Assembly: GCF_000188695.1 (NCBI RefSeq)
Contig: NW_004754919.1
Location: 126,843 to 180,545 of the forward strand
Length of the DNA stretch: 53,703 bases
Direction: 5' to 3'
From: Salpingoeca rosetta
Lineage: Eukaryota; Opisthokonta; Choanoflagellata; Craspedida; Salpingoecidae
Position numbers and translations under genes: made by a program. Under the pieces are notes generated by a model. The model saw only the letters and a list, made by a program, of their open reading frames with translations. It made no database searches and was not told the origin of the DNA. This document shows positions 1 through 10,948 of this stretch, piece after piece. Each line of letters opens with the position of its first letter. Positions within the stretch are counted from its first letter, which is position 1.

Positions 1-7
1 CCCCTCC

Positions 8-43
<36 letters not shown>

Positions 44-110
44 CCTCCCTCCCTCTCCCCTCCCTCTCCCCTCCCTCCCTCCCTCCCTCCCTCCCTCCCT
101 CTCTCTCTCT
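1..110. repeat. (CTCC/CCCT)n pyrimidine tract in an intron
   Basis: Nearly pure C/T run of CTCC, CCCT and CT units. It fills the visible part of the intron that precedes the first exon in the window, so upstream exons of the transporter gene lie outside the window. Confidence 0.85.
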
Positions 111-189
111 GCGGCCCTTCCCGAGTTCCTGCATCGCCTCATCCCTCACACTGCCTCCCTTTTATCTTGTAACGTGGGTCGCACACCAG

Positions 190-872
190 GGTCGCTTGGG
201 TTTGGCAAGTTGAGTGATCGTGTTGGCCGGTGGCCGATTGTCGTTGCCGGCACCGCCTTTGCCTCCCTCGCCCTCATCCTCATCTACCTCAACCTCTTCA
301 AACAGGTTGGTCGTCCGTGTGTGTGTTCATGCGTATGTGTGTGTATGTGTGTGTATGTGTGTGCGTGCGTGTGTGTATGTGTGTGTATGTGTGTGTATGT
401 ATGTGTGTATGTTCTCCTATCCCGTTGCCGCACGAACTTCTATCTTCACCGCGCACACGACCTCACTACCACCATCACGACGACCACCACCGCCTCCTCT
501 GCAGCTGTGGACGCCGACTGTGGGTGCTGCGTTTGCGTACGGATTTCTCCTCGGTCTCGCTGACAGCGTCTACAACACGCAGACATTCGCGGCACTCGGT
601 TTGTGTGATTGTGTGTGTGCATATGTGTGATTGTGCGTGCGCACACATTTATGTGTGTGTGTGTGTGTAGTTGCACTACACCTCTGCGCAAGAGTTTTGT
701 CTGCGTTCCCCCTCGCCTGCTGCCATCGATCGTACTGTTTGCCATCATCATCATCCTCATGTCTCAACCCGCGTGTGCTGTGTGGTGATCACAGGCGTTT
801 TGTTCCCGGGCAAGGGGCCAGATGCGTTTGCTGCAAACTTCTTTGCAAAGGTGAGACCACTTTCATGCCCAT

Positions 873-928
<56 letters not shown>

Positions 929-1520
929 GGACACGCATGCATACTCGATTGCAGGTCTTTCCTGAACGTTGTGATGTGCGTGTCTGCATGCTCCCTCACT
1001 CCCACTCCATGTGACTCTCATCGCCCCTCACCACCACTACCACCCCTTCCTCCACCACCAACTACTGCGCGCTCGTGTCAGGCGCTGGCGAGTGCGCTTG
1101 CGTTTTATTACAGCCCGTATGTTGCGCTGGAGTATCAGATGGTGAGTGGCCTGTTGATTGTATTCACACGTGCCGAGGTGGAATGCACATCGGCACATGT
1201 ATGAGTACGCAGATAACGGCACACACACACATACACACACACACACATACACACACACATACACACACTTCCTCACCACCTCCCTGTCTCAACCCCTTTC
1301 TCCAGATTGTGCTCGGGGTGCTGGGCGTGGCGACGACGGTGACGTTCCTACTTCCTCACCACCTCCCTGTCTCAACCCCCTTCTCCAGATTGTGCTCGGG
1401 GTGCTGGGCGTGGCGACGACGGTGACGTTCATCATTGCGGACCGCCGTGTTCGCCCTCGCTCATCCGACTGCGAACCGCTCCTTATCGACTCGTCCCCAA
1501 ATGTCCAGCTCGAATACTAA
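190..1520 (+). CDS. MFSD11: MFSD11/UNC93-like membrane transporter, C-terminal exons
   Basis: Last five coding exons of an UNC93-related major facilitator protein; upstream exons are off the window. Exons: 190-305, 505-598, 795-850, 1082-1141, 1389-1520. Boundaries are GT-AG and phases match. The protein has a cytoplasmic-loop motif (GKLSDRVGRWP), hydrophobic helices, and LGLADSVYNTQ, close to LGLGDSCFNTQ of animal MFSD11. The order of later helices (ALAFYYSPYVALEYQ, then IVLGVLGVATTV) also follows MFSD11. A short hydrophilic tail ends in QLEY before the stop. MFSD11 is a multi-pass membrane protein with no settled substrate, so transport function is family inference. The last exon and its 3' splice site are partly duplicated just upstream (1268-1347). 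The paralogue UNC93A is a less likely identity. Confidence 0.8.
1268..1430 (+). repeat. 83-bp tandem duplication of a 3' splice site and exon start
   Basis: The block starting at 1268 recurs at 1351. The two copies match for about 80 bp with one visible mismatch. Each holds the polypyrimidine stretch, the CAG acceptor and the first 14 codons of the last MFSD11 exon. Acceptors end at 1305 and 1388. Because 83 is not a multiple of three, the upstream acceptor reads into a different tail that stops at 1425. Confidence 0.9.
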
Positions 1521-1878
1521 CACACTAACGCGCGCGCGCGCTTTTCTTAAGCTTGCTTGCAGGCACGCGCCTTGCTTGCAGGCACAATCGCATGTGTATT
1601 GTGGAAGCTGTGCACTTGTTTTTGATCGGCATGTGGTCTTGGCATTCACTGTGGATGTGGGTAAGTTTGAATGATAAGGGACTGCCGAGTGTGCGGGGAG
1701 TTGGGTCGTAGGTTCGCACTCTTGTTTATAAAAGGAACAGAAGTCATTTCAGGTCAACTTGCATCACAGGCGCCACGAAACAAAACTTAAGTGAAGATGA
1801 TGCAGACAGAAAGACACAAGGCGCGCGCGCACACACCAACACACACGCACACACACACACATGACTGTGCGGTCAACG
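1521..1878. other. convergent intergenic region, MFSD11 / PDZ-LIM
   Basis: Holds the 3' ends of two convergent genes. A (CG)n run lies near 1530, a short repeated phrase (CTTGCTTGCAGGCACG-like) near 1550-1585, and a CA-rich tract at 1825-1862. No further coding exon and no clear AATAAA on either strand. Confidence 0.5.
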
Positions 1879-2110
1879 TCACTTCCAGCCCGTGCGTGAC
1901 GCCTTGAAGATGGCATTGAGCTTCTCATTGTCCTGCGAGTCCTGCGAGATGCCGCCGCCGCCGCCAGTCGTCGTCGTCGTCTTTCCACCACGCCGGCGTG
2001 CAGTCGCGTGCTCTTTGCACAGCACATCGTCGCCAACAAGATACGGGCCTGACATAGGAAATTGAACGGAGGACGGAGGCAACGTGCGCGCGCGTTTGTG
2101 TAAGTATGTG

Positions 2111-2142
<32 letters not shown>

Positions 2143-2152
2143 TGTGTAAGTA

Positions 2153-2183
<31 letters not shown>

Positions 2184-2499
2184 TGCAGTGAGAAGGTGGA
2201 CGAGGACAGGGAGGTGTCAGCCGTTGAAGGCACGAGTGATACAGGCGGTAGTGCACTGCGCAAAGTGAAGAATCACATGTGTTTAAAATGCGCACGCGTG
2301 AGCGACAAGCCACAGCAAATGGCATACTCCAACCTGGCACGCCGTTCTTAAACACAAGCCCGCACTCCTTGCACTTGATGCAATCCTTGTGGTATTCCTT
2401 GCCGTTCACCTGCCATTTGCACACACGCACACGCACAGGAATGCAGAGAGTTGTAGTCAGACCTGTGGAACGTACTGATCCTGTGAATGTGTCAGAAAG

Positions 2500-2547
<48 letters not shown>

Positions 2548-2745
2548 CACTTACGGTGACGTATTGGACGGGTTTGTCCATCTCTGGTACAATCATTTCA
2601 CCGCAGCCGGCACACACCATGCCGTTCTCCTGGGAAGCGGGAATATGGACACAAGCAGAGGACGAGAGGTGAGGGCGGTGGTGGGATGCAATGCAAGGCA
2701 GACGACAATGAGGAAGCAGAGGGCAGAACGGGCGAGAAATGCCAC

Positions 2746-2795
<50 letters not shown>

Positions 2796-2807
2796 GCACG
2801 CACACAC

Positions 2808-2841
<34 letters not shown>

Positions 2842-4657
2842 GCATTCACACAACACATGATGTGCACCTTGGCCCAGCACTTTTGGCAGACGAGGCCCGA
2901 GTCCGATGGAGCAAAGCCCGCGTTGGCGAGATTGGCGCCGCAGCCCTTGCAGCTGTCGTGGGGAGACAGTGCGGTGAGGAGGTATGTTGAGGGAGTGGTG
3001 ATGGAAAGGATTGAATTGAATGTAGAAGTGCCAGGTCTGGTGTGGGAAGGGGGTCACAACACAAGAGCATGCAAACGCACGCACGCACGCACACGCACAC
3101 GCACACGCACACGCACACGCACACACACACACACACACACAGATCACACACACACGCACACATACATCTCCCCCTCCCTCTCCCATTGTTCTTCAGCTTA
3201 CACGAAGCACCCGCGGTGGTATTTGCCGCCGTCAAACTCGAGGTAGCGGGTGAGGATGGGTTTGCTGCATGCGGTGCACAGGGGCGCATCAACACTCAGC
3301 GTGTTGCCCTGCCATGCAGTTGCCGCGGTGAGGCGAGACACAGAGGGAAAGAGGTCGGACGGAGCACGCAAGAAGAACAAGAAGAACAAGAACAAGAACA
3401 AGAACACGACGCAAGAAGGAAGAAGGAAGAAGGAAGAACAGTCCTAATCCCCACCCAACAACAACAACAACAACACACCTTTTCCAACCCACTCCCCTCC
3501 AACACAACATACGCTCCACTATGGCTCTGCGCACCTTGTCATCCTTGACGAGCATCTTCTGTGTGGTGGAGAGCGGTTTGGGTTCTGCTGTTGTTGATGG
3601 CGGCACGCGCTGCTTCTGCGGATTGGACGGCCCACTCGATGGTGCCGGCGCCGCAGTCTTAGCGCTGCTGCTGCTGCCGTTTGCACCGCTGCTGCCATTA
3701 GTGGTGGACGTGGTGGTCGTTGGTGCTGGTGCTGCCTTCTTGGGTTCTGGCGCGGCCCGTGCTGGTGCCGGTGGCTGCGGTGTCTCCTCTTTCTTCTCCT
3801 CAGCAGCGGCCGCAGGCTGTGCCGGCTGTGCTGGCGCAGGTGGTGCTGATGTCGTTGCTGTTGCTGGTGCAGCCTTTGCTGCAGGTGGCGCAGGCGTTGT
3901 ATTGGCGGCTGGAGCAGCCGGTGCTGGTGCAGTGGCAGCAACCTTGGCAGGCGCCACCTCCGGCGTGCCCACAATCAGCTTCATCGTGTTTCCACTGGCC
4001 TTGATCAGCCCTGTAATCTGCATGTGCGTCTGCGTGTGTACGAGTGAGAAAGAGACAGGGCGTAAGAATGTGTGTGTGTGTGTGTGCGCGTGTGTGCGCG
4101 TGCATGTGTGTGTGTGCGTGCATGTGTGCACGGATGCGTGGATGGTCTTGTGTATGAACGAGGCAGGTTGAAGTGCTCATTCCGCCCCCACCCCCAAATC
4201 ATACTCAATGGCAAACCACACATGTCAGGTCACGATACACGTGGAGCACCCCAACGATCCTTTGTCACACATGGTTTCACAGCCACCGTACCAGCTGCTG
4301 GATGTTTGTTTCGTTGATTTGCGACAACCTCATGCCTTTCTTCACACCAGCTCGATCCGCTGGGCCGCCGGGTGTCACCTGCACATAACGCATGAGTGTC
4401 GCAGGAGTGAGGTGTGGTGTTGAGGAGGAGAGAAAACCAAATAAGTTTACAGCACACACACAAAGCACACCCATCCACACCCACACCCACACCCACACAC
4501 CCACACCCACACCCACACCCACACCCACACACCCACACCCACACACATAGACACACACACACACACACGCACGCACGCTGGTGACGAGGAAACGCTGCAC
4601 GGCCATGCCAAACTTCTCGCCGGGCCGGCGCTCCACGTTGAACACGGTCGATGACAT
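1879..4657 (-). CDS. PDZ and LIM domain protein
   Basis: Eight exons: 4657-4577, 4378-4292, 4017-3535, 3308-3202, 2952-2868, 2629-2555, 2409-2334, 2048-1879; 387 residues. A PDZ domain fills about residues 8-77, with the ligand loop KFGMAV and VTPGGPADRAG. Next comes an Ala/Pro-rich linker (about 78-217). LIM1 (about 228-281) begins CTAC and has HRGCFVCKGC. LIM2 (about 287-345) begins CAGC, has HKDCIKCKEC and ends CKEH. The PDZ-linker-LIM order matches animal PDLIM/Enigma proteins, which tether partners to actin structures; the role here is family inference. Animal relatives carry one or three LIM domains, so two is unusual. The start is the first ATG of the PDZ frame. It is divergent from the glycosyltransferase gene. 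Confidence 0.88.
4466..4548. repeat. (CCCACA)n hexanucleotide array in an intron
   Basis: Imperfect CCCACA array grading into (CA)n, in the first intron of the PDZ-LIM gene. In the sense direction it reads (TGTGGG)n. Confidence 0.8.
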
Positions 4658-5775
4658 TGCTGATCTGGTGGTTCACTTTTTGTTCGTGTCGTTCCGCTGA
4701 ATCACAACAAGCAAAGCATCCATACACACAAACAAACAAACAAAGAAACCGGCGATGAATGAGTGCATGCATATGGTATTGTGAGTGTGAGTGTGAGCGG
4801 ACACCTCGAGCACTGCGCGGCTATCTTGCCTTGTTCTATTGTTGGCACAGCGTGAGTGTAGCATGTATGCGTGAGTGTTTGCCGAGGGCAAGTCAAGTCG
4901 AGGAACAACGTCAAACCACCACAGCACAGCACGAGCGAGCAACAGCGACGCACACCAGCACCAACTCACCAAATCCAAATCCGTTGTGCTTGACTTTTTT
5001 TCGGCTGTCCTTATTCGATGCTGTAAATGTGCACGGAATCAATCGCAGTTTTTATTTTTTCATGCGCAGGGAATGTGGCGAATGTGTTGGTGGTGGTTGG
5101 AAAGCACGACCAAGCCAGCACAACAGCACAACAGAGCAAAACCAACACGCGCACCCACAACAACACACAACAACAACACACAACAACAGTGTGCCGACAG
5201 GAACAGGGTGGGTGTGGGTGGTTTGATCATCAGAGTGAACGAGCGACAAGGAACGACAGCGACGACAGCGGCGGCAGCCACGACAGCAACAAGCGACGAT
5301 GCCGCCTGCGTTGTTGTCAACGGCCGCTTCTTCAGATGGGCTTGTAGACAGATCACCACCACCAGGAACAGCCAAGACAGAGGACACACCCAAAAGGCTA
5401 GGTAGCGACGACAGCGCACATCCATTTCAGAGGCGTCGGCGGGCTTGTGGTGGCACGGACGGTTGTCAATCACGGCAATCACAGCAATCGCAGCAATCAC
5501 AGCAATCACAACAGTCACAGCAATCGCAACAGGCAAAACAGGCACGACACCACCCGCACCAAAGGTGCAGCCACACCCATCATCAGCAGCACCACCCGCA
5601 ACGAACAGCCAATGACGCGTTCGTGACCGACTCGCCTCACAGTCTTGCCAACCACCATCATCATAAGCAATCCTCACATCGCCGCAAAGGACCACGGCAA
5701 CGGCAGCAGTTCACACAGGGCTGCACTCCCCTTGCTTGCAATCCACCGCCGTCCTCAGCACCAGTATCATCTCGG
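4658..5775. promoter_or_regulatory. divergent region, PDZ-LIM / glycosyltransferase
   Basis: About 1.1 kb between the PDZ-LIM start (4657) and the preferred glycosyltransferase start (5776). It contains CAA/CACA-rich repeats at 5100-5190, a GACGACAGC/GGCGGC stretch near 5255-5300, and a CAGCAATCA-type repeat at 5466-5532. From 5299 the glycosyltransferase frame is open, so part may code for an N-terminal extension. I saw no TATA box or E2F-like site. Confidence 0.45.
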
Positions 5776-7410
5776 ATGCGGTCGCCTCTACTTGTGGCGG
5801 CCATGGCGTTGTTGCTGGTCCTGCTCATATCGCCGGCGTTGGCCGTGCCAGTTACCGCCGACACTTCACAACAACAACAACAACAACAGCGGCGGCAGCA
5901 GCATCAGCTGACGGGTGTACTTGCGCCGACACACTCTGACAACACCAGCACCCTGAACACCGCCACCGTCAGCAGCCCGCATGTTGCGCCGCGGGCAGAT
6001 CTGCCTTTGCTACACCAGCAGCGCCGACGCTTGCAAGGTATCGACACGCGGCAGGGACAGCAGCACGCAGGCGTTCGCCTCTCCGTGCACGTGTTTGGGT
6101 TCAACCGACCGGACAACTTTCTGCGGCTGTGGGGGCAGCTGATGGCTGCGCGGCCAAGCGGCATGCCGACGTACTTTGTGATCCACGTGGACTACGACCG
6201 GGAGGAGAGCGAGGCGTGGAAGGAGCAGGTGACGGTTGCGTCGGGCCTGTCTGGGACGACGACGGCGCACGGCCCCGTGACGGCGGTGTTTGCTGCGTCG
6301 CCAAAGGGCCTGCGGGCGACGATGCTGGAGGCGTGGGCGCCCGTGGAGGGGGAGTACGCCATGTTTCTCGAGGACGACATTGAGGTGTCGGAGATGCTGT
6401 TTGTGTATGCCGAGCACTTTGTGCGGCGGTACGGGGAGGGCGAGGAGCAGGACCCGAGCGTGCTCGGGTACAAGCTGTACAACCAGAAGTGGGACGAGGT
6501 GAACCAGCGGTTTGAGCGGCCCGTCAACAACAACAACATGCCCTTCAAGATCCAGGAGCCGTGCAGCTGGGGCACGGTGTTTGTGGCGGCGCCATATGCG
6601 CGCTACCTGCGCTGGTACGTGGACCACAGCCGGCTGGACCCGTTTATCCCGCACGCGTGGAGCAACACGTGGGACGCGGAGCGCAGCGCAAAGAAGTACC
6701 TGCAGCGGTTCATGTGGGAGGAGGGCCTGTTCCTCATCAGCATCAACCTGCCGGACCACAAGTCCCTCACCACCCCGCGCGTGGAGGCCGGCACAAACAT
6801 CAAGCAGAAGTGGCTCCCCTACCTCAGAGAGCGCCTCGAGGTGCCCCTCGTCACGCACAAGGACGAACAAGTCATGTACGGCCTGAAGACCATCGACAAC
6901 GGCCCGCCCACGGCCACCATGGTCATACTCAACACCCAGCACGACGAGGTGCAGTCTGTTGAGCTCCCGAACGAGCGTGACCGGCGCAGCGTGTCTACAT
7001 CCGAGCTGCCGCCGTCACACATCCTCGACCCGCCACACCCAAAGGGTGCAAGGTACATCGTGTGTTTGTATTGATATGTGTGTTTGCGTGTTTGCGTGTT
7101 TGTATTGATGTGTGTGTGTGTTTGCTTGTGCGTGTGTTTACGTGTGTATCTGCGCATGTTCTTTCACTTCTTCGCACAGCATGCCTGCACGCGTCCATGC
7201 CACCACTCCTCGTCTCACCTCTCTCTCTCTCCACCACCACCATCCCATCACCACAACGACGGTGCCATCCAGGGCGCGTGTGATTGCGAAAGCGAAGCAG
7301 CGGCTGCACGACGAGTTGAGCCAGTGGCCGCTCGCCGCCCGCCGCAACGGTGACATCTCCCCCGCCGAGGACGCCGCCCTGCGCGAACTCCTGGTATGAT
7401 GCGATGTGTG

Positions 7411-7509
<99 letters not shown>

Positions 7510-7584
7510 CTCGATGGCTGTTGCCCATTGCTTTTTTCCATCATGCCCACCTTCCAGTCACCCCTACACTCATACCCCCACCCC

Positions 7585-7623
<39 letters not shown>

Positions 7624-8231
7624 CTCCACTCCACGTTCCTGGGTTCATTGCAGACGCATTCTCACAAGCAGGCGCGCGGGCTGCCGCTGCCCAAGTCGTT
7701 TGTCGACCGCATCACGTCCCCGTACACGCTCTATGTCATCGGTACCATGCTGCTCTCCCCGCTCGGCCAGCGCGCGTTGCTCGTGGAGACGGAATACGGT
7801 TTGACGAACAGGCTGCGGGCATATGGGTCGGCCAAGGCAATTGCAGACGCATCTGCACGCCAGCTGGTGGTGCTGTGGGTGCCAAACGCCCACTGCTACG
7901 CACGCATGGAGCAGCTGTACACGCTGCCCAAGAGCGTGATTGTGGTGGAGGACGAGGCGATTCGAGAGGTAGCGACGCTGGCCAGGTTTGACGTGTATGA
8001 CCTCATGGTGCCGGAAAACAAGCAGATGCGGGTGGACGGAAGTTCCGATAACCACATTTACGTGCGCTCGGCGTTTAAGATCTACAGCAAACTTGGATAT
8101 GGCGACACGGACGCCCTTCACATCAGGTGGGCGAGCGCGTTACATTGCTTTCTTGGGTTTGCTCGTCAGTGTTTGACAGTTTTGTTGTCTGTGTTCGGTT
8201 GTATTGTGCGTGCGTCCGCGCGCGTGTGTGT

Positions 8232-8281
<50 letters not shown>

Positions 8282-9106
8282 ATGCGTCCGCGTGTGTGTG
8301 TGTGCGTGTGGTGTGTGTGTGTGTGTGTGTGCATTCACCTTACGCCATGCGGTTGTTCGTCAAATGCCAACCCTCCTGCTCACAATGCTTCCCATTCCAA
8401 CCACCTCCGTCCAACCCCCCTCACCCTCCCCCCTCCTCACCGCCGCCTCCATGTTCTGGCCAGGTCGCTTGTGTTCCGGCCTGCGAGCGGGGTGCGACAC
8501 GTGCTCAACGAGTACTATGATTCGCTCGCCAAGGCCGGCGTCGACAACCCGGAGCGCGCGCACCGCTCGTTTGTCGGCGTGCACATTCGCATGCTCGCCA
8601 ACATGACGGCAGATACCCCCGGTGTGACGGGGGAGGAGGCCCTTCGCATGCAGCTGGCGGTGGCGTTTCGCGTGTCGTGCCACTATCGCTTCTTTGAGCA
8701 GCGCATACGCAGGCTGCCACGCGCGGCACACTTCTTCATCAGCACGGACACCCCTGCTGCGTTTGATGCGATGGCCGCCCACCCCGAGCTCAAGGGCCGC
8801 GTGTTTCGACTCGACTCGCACGAGTGCACCTCCCGAACCCCCGAGTGCATGCTGTATGCAGCAGCGGACCTGTACCTGCTCAGCACAACGTCGCGCCTGT
8901 TCACCAGCAAGTGGAGCGCGTTCTCCGAGGCGGCGGGGCGTGTAGGCGGCATGCCAACCGTGGATGGATGCGACCAGCCAGAGGGCGGGTGGCTGCTGAA
9001 TGCCAGCAAGCAAGCCCTGACGCGGCAGATTATCGAATACCTGGAGGACCAGAATTATCCGGATGTCAAGTCCGTTCGCCGCGCACTCGAGCGCTTCGCC
9101 CGCTGA
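5776..9106 (+). CDS. two-domain secretory-pathway glycosyltransferase
   Basis: Exons 5776-7052, 7273-7393, 7654-8126, 8464-9106; 837 residues. It starts with a hydrophobic signal or anchor (MRSPLLVAAMALLLVLLI). An in-frame ATG at 5299 would add 159 Gln/Ser/His-rich residues and make a type II anchor. Domain 1 (about 100-350) looks like a GT-A nucleotide-sugar transferase: SVHVFGFNRPDN, then LEDDIEVS (about 198), a DxD-like metal site, resembling plant and protist GT2-like proteins. Domain 2 (about 470-830) looks like a GT-B fucosyltransferase: GLTNRLRAYGSAKA (about 515), VGVHIRM with the His-x-Arg motif (about 664), FFISTD and STTSRLFTSKWSAFSE (about 764). It probably works in the Golgi or ER lumen on a glycan or glycoprotein. 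Donors and acceptor are unknown; the family calls come from motifs only. Confidence 0.82.
7412..7621. repeat. (GT)n then (CA)n in the same intron
   Basis: The second glycosyltransferase intron (7394-7653) has a long (GT)n at 7412-7508 just after the donor and (CA)n at 7585-7621 just before the acceptor. The two tracts are complementary in the pre-mRNA. Confidence 0.9.
8222..8335. repeat. (TG)n tract at the 5' end of an intron
   Basis: Imperfect (TG)n/(TGCG)n array in the third glycosyltransferase intron (8127-8463). It lies nearer the donor and is in sense orientation. Confidence 0.85.
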
Positions 9107-9539
9107 CGTCACACGTGTAATGTGATGCGATGTAATGTGATGTGTTGTGTGTGTTTGATTGATTGTGCATACATTTGTGTGTGCATTTGTGTTTGTGTGC
9201 TGGAGATGGTTGAGAAGGCATTAGCAGGTTGATTCATGCAGGTGTGATTCGTAGGTGGATGTGTGTGTGTGTGCTGTGGTGACGTGTACGCAGCTCCTTT
9301 TTTTTTTCTATTGTGTAATCAGATTTGTCGTGACTACATATGTGTGTGTGCGTGTGTGCGTGTGTGTGTGTGTGCGTGTGTGTGTGTGTGTGCGTGTGTG
9401 TGTGAATTTGAGAACGGCAAGCCAGTCTGTCTCTTCGTCTTGACTTCCCTCTCTGTACATCGGGTATCAGCAGTACATCAGGAACTATCGTTTGACAGTG
9501 GTGATTTGATATGCAAAAGATTAGAGCATGCCATGTACA

Positions 9540-9586
<47 letters not shown>

Positions 9587-9777
9587 ACACACACACTCAC
9601 ACACTCACACACACACACTGCTCTGATCTGATGTAAGGGATGGGATGCGTTTATTAGGTCAAATCAAATCAAATGCAACAAAGTGAGGAGGAGGGTGCGT
9701 CATGCGCCGAAGCAAAAGCAAGGAAAGTAACAAAGATGCACACTCAACGATGAGATGGTGCTCTGTATCCACTGCTC
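9107..9777. other. convergent intergenic region, glycosyltransferase / POLE4
   Basis: About 670 bp with TG-rich (9330-9405) and CA-rich (9539-9620) arrays and a T10 run near 9300. No supported exon on either strand. A poly(A) signal for the minus-strand gene lies at 9650-9655. Confidence 0.5.
9650..9655 (-). terminator. candidate poly(A) signal of the POLE4-like gene
   Basis: AATAAA on the minus strand, about 125 bp past the POLE4-like stop codon. Suitable in position and orientation; no transcript evidence. Confidence 0.45.
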
Positions 9778-10797
9778 CTACTCCTCCTCGTGCTCCTCCT
9801 CATCATCATCTTCATCTTCACTGCCTTCCTCGATGTCCCCGTTTAGCGCACGTTCAACACCGTCCAATGCACCCTCATCAACACTCGTGTCCATCTCTGC
9901 GTCGCCAGTCGCTTCATCACCCTCATCCTCGTCCATCGCAATGACAGTGGCACTGCTGTCCTCATTGTCGTTGTCATCATCGCTGTCATCGTTGTCGTCG
10001 TTGGTGGTGTGTTTGGGCGCGGCGTGCCGCCGAATCGACCCGCCGCTGTTCTTCTTTGTCCAAAGCTGAATGCCTGTCAAAGAATAAGGTGGGGTGCAGG
10101 CACGCACACGCACCTAAGTCAGCTTACGCCATCTGAAGCAAGCAGTGCGTGGAGAATGTCGTTCATAAAAAGACAACAACACGCACGAACAACAGCTCTC
10201 AAGCAAGGGTGGTGCTTCTCACCTTCAAGAAACAGAAACTCTTCCTTCGACTCCAGGACGTGTTCTGTCATCATGCAAGCACATGCAACACCAAGCGCAG
10301 GAGAGGAGGGGGTAGTGAGTGCGTGTCGTAGGAAGGAGGAAGCGGTTGAGCAGCCGCGAGCGACACGCACAGGCAAGGGAGGACCCGAGTCAGCACGCAA
10401 AGCCAGCAAAGCCATTGCAGTATGCAGGGACGGACCAATGTCCTTGGTTTGCACTGTTTTTCGCCTCGGTGCGACTTGCTGTGCACGGTCGAAGCTGCAG
10501 CGCGCCATGTGCGCGATGAACAGCTCCTGGTAGTGTTATTGTCAGACACACACACACGCATGAGACATGGCACGACGTGCAGCAAAGCCAGCGCGTGAGA
10601 GACGGCAAGTAACGTTGATCAGCACACGCCACACATTCACCACTGGCATTTGTGCAGTTGTTCCACGGCACATTTACACGCACTGTTGCTTTTGCGATGA
10701 GCACCGCAGCCTCTGGTGCGACGAGCTGCACGTCCGGGTCCTTGCGCATGGCCGCTTTGATGCGGCTCACAGGCAGCTGCGTCAACCTGTCATCCAT
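9778..10797 (-). CDS. POLE4: DNA polymerase epsilon subunit 4-like histone-fold protein
   Basis: Exons 10797-10684, 10526-10436, 10264-10223, 10073-9778; 180 residues. Residues 1-85 form an NF-YC/H2A-type histone fold: LPVSRIKAAMRKDPDVQLV, APEAAVLIAKATELFIAHM, a Lys/Arg turn (PRRKTVQTKDI), and the closing helix EEFLFLEG. The DPDV spacing and FLEG ending fit POLE4/Dpb3 better than CHRAC1. In other species this subunit pairs with a POLE3-like partner in the polymerase epsilon holoenzyme and helps bind DNA and histones behind the fork. The last ~75 residues are very acidic (Asp/Glu runs), as in several histone-handling proteins. The gene is head-to-head with RRP40, 151 bp between start codons, with E2F-like motifs between them. 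CHRAC1 remains a minor alternative. Confidence 0.85.
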
Positions 10798-10948
10798 GAT
10801 GTAGATGTCGATGGGTGCTGGGATTGGTGGTTTGCGGGAAGCGCGCCAAACGAACACCGTCCACAACAGCATTAAATGTAATGAACATTTGCGTTGCTGC
10901 CAACAAATTTTCCCAACTTTGGTTGTGCGACAGGCGACAGGCGAAGCG
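10798..10948. promoter_or_regulatory. bidirectional promoter with E2F-like sites (POLE4 / RRP40)
   Basis: 151 bp between two divergent start codons. Two adjacent E2F/DP-type motifs lie at 10834-10840 (GCGGGAA) and 10841-10850 (GCGCGCCAAA), about 37-53 bp upstream of the POLE4 ATG. An AT-richer stretch (TTAAATGTAATG) follows at 10872-10884. Confidence 0.5.

Noticed and set aside
3521..4171. Plus-strand Ala/Gly-rich frame
   Set aside because: Antisense of the Ala/Pro-rich PDZ-LIM linker, which is fixed by flanking PDZ and LIM exons.
6010..6942. Minus-strand frame of 310 codons
   Set aside because: Antisense of the first glycosyltransferase domain, caused by high GC at third positions; no domain motifs.
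10805..10948. Upstream extension of RRP40 to 10805
   Set aside because: The frame is open, but it would overlap the POLE4 promoter, and the ATG at 10949 begins the conserved N-terminal region.
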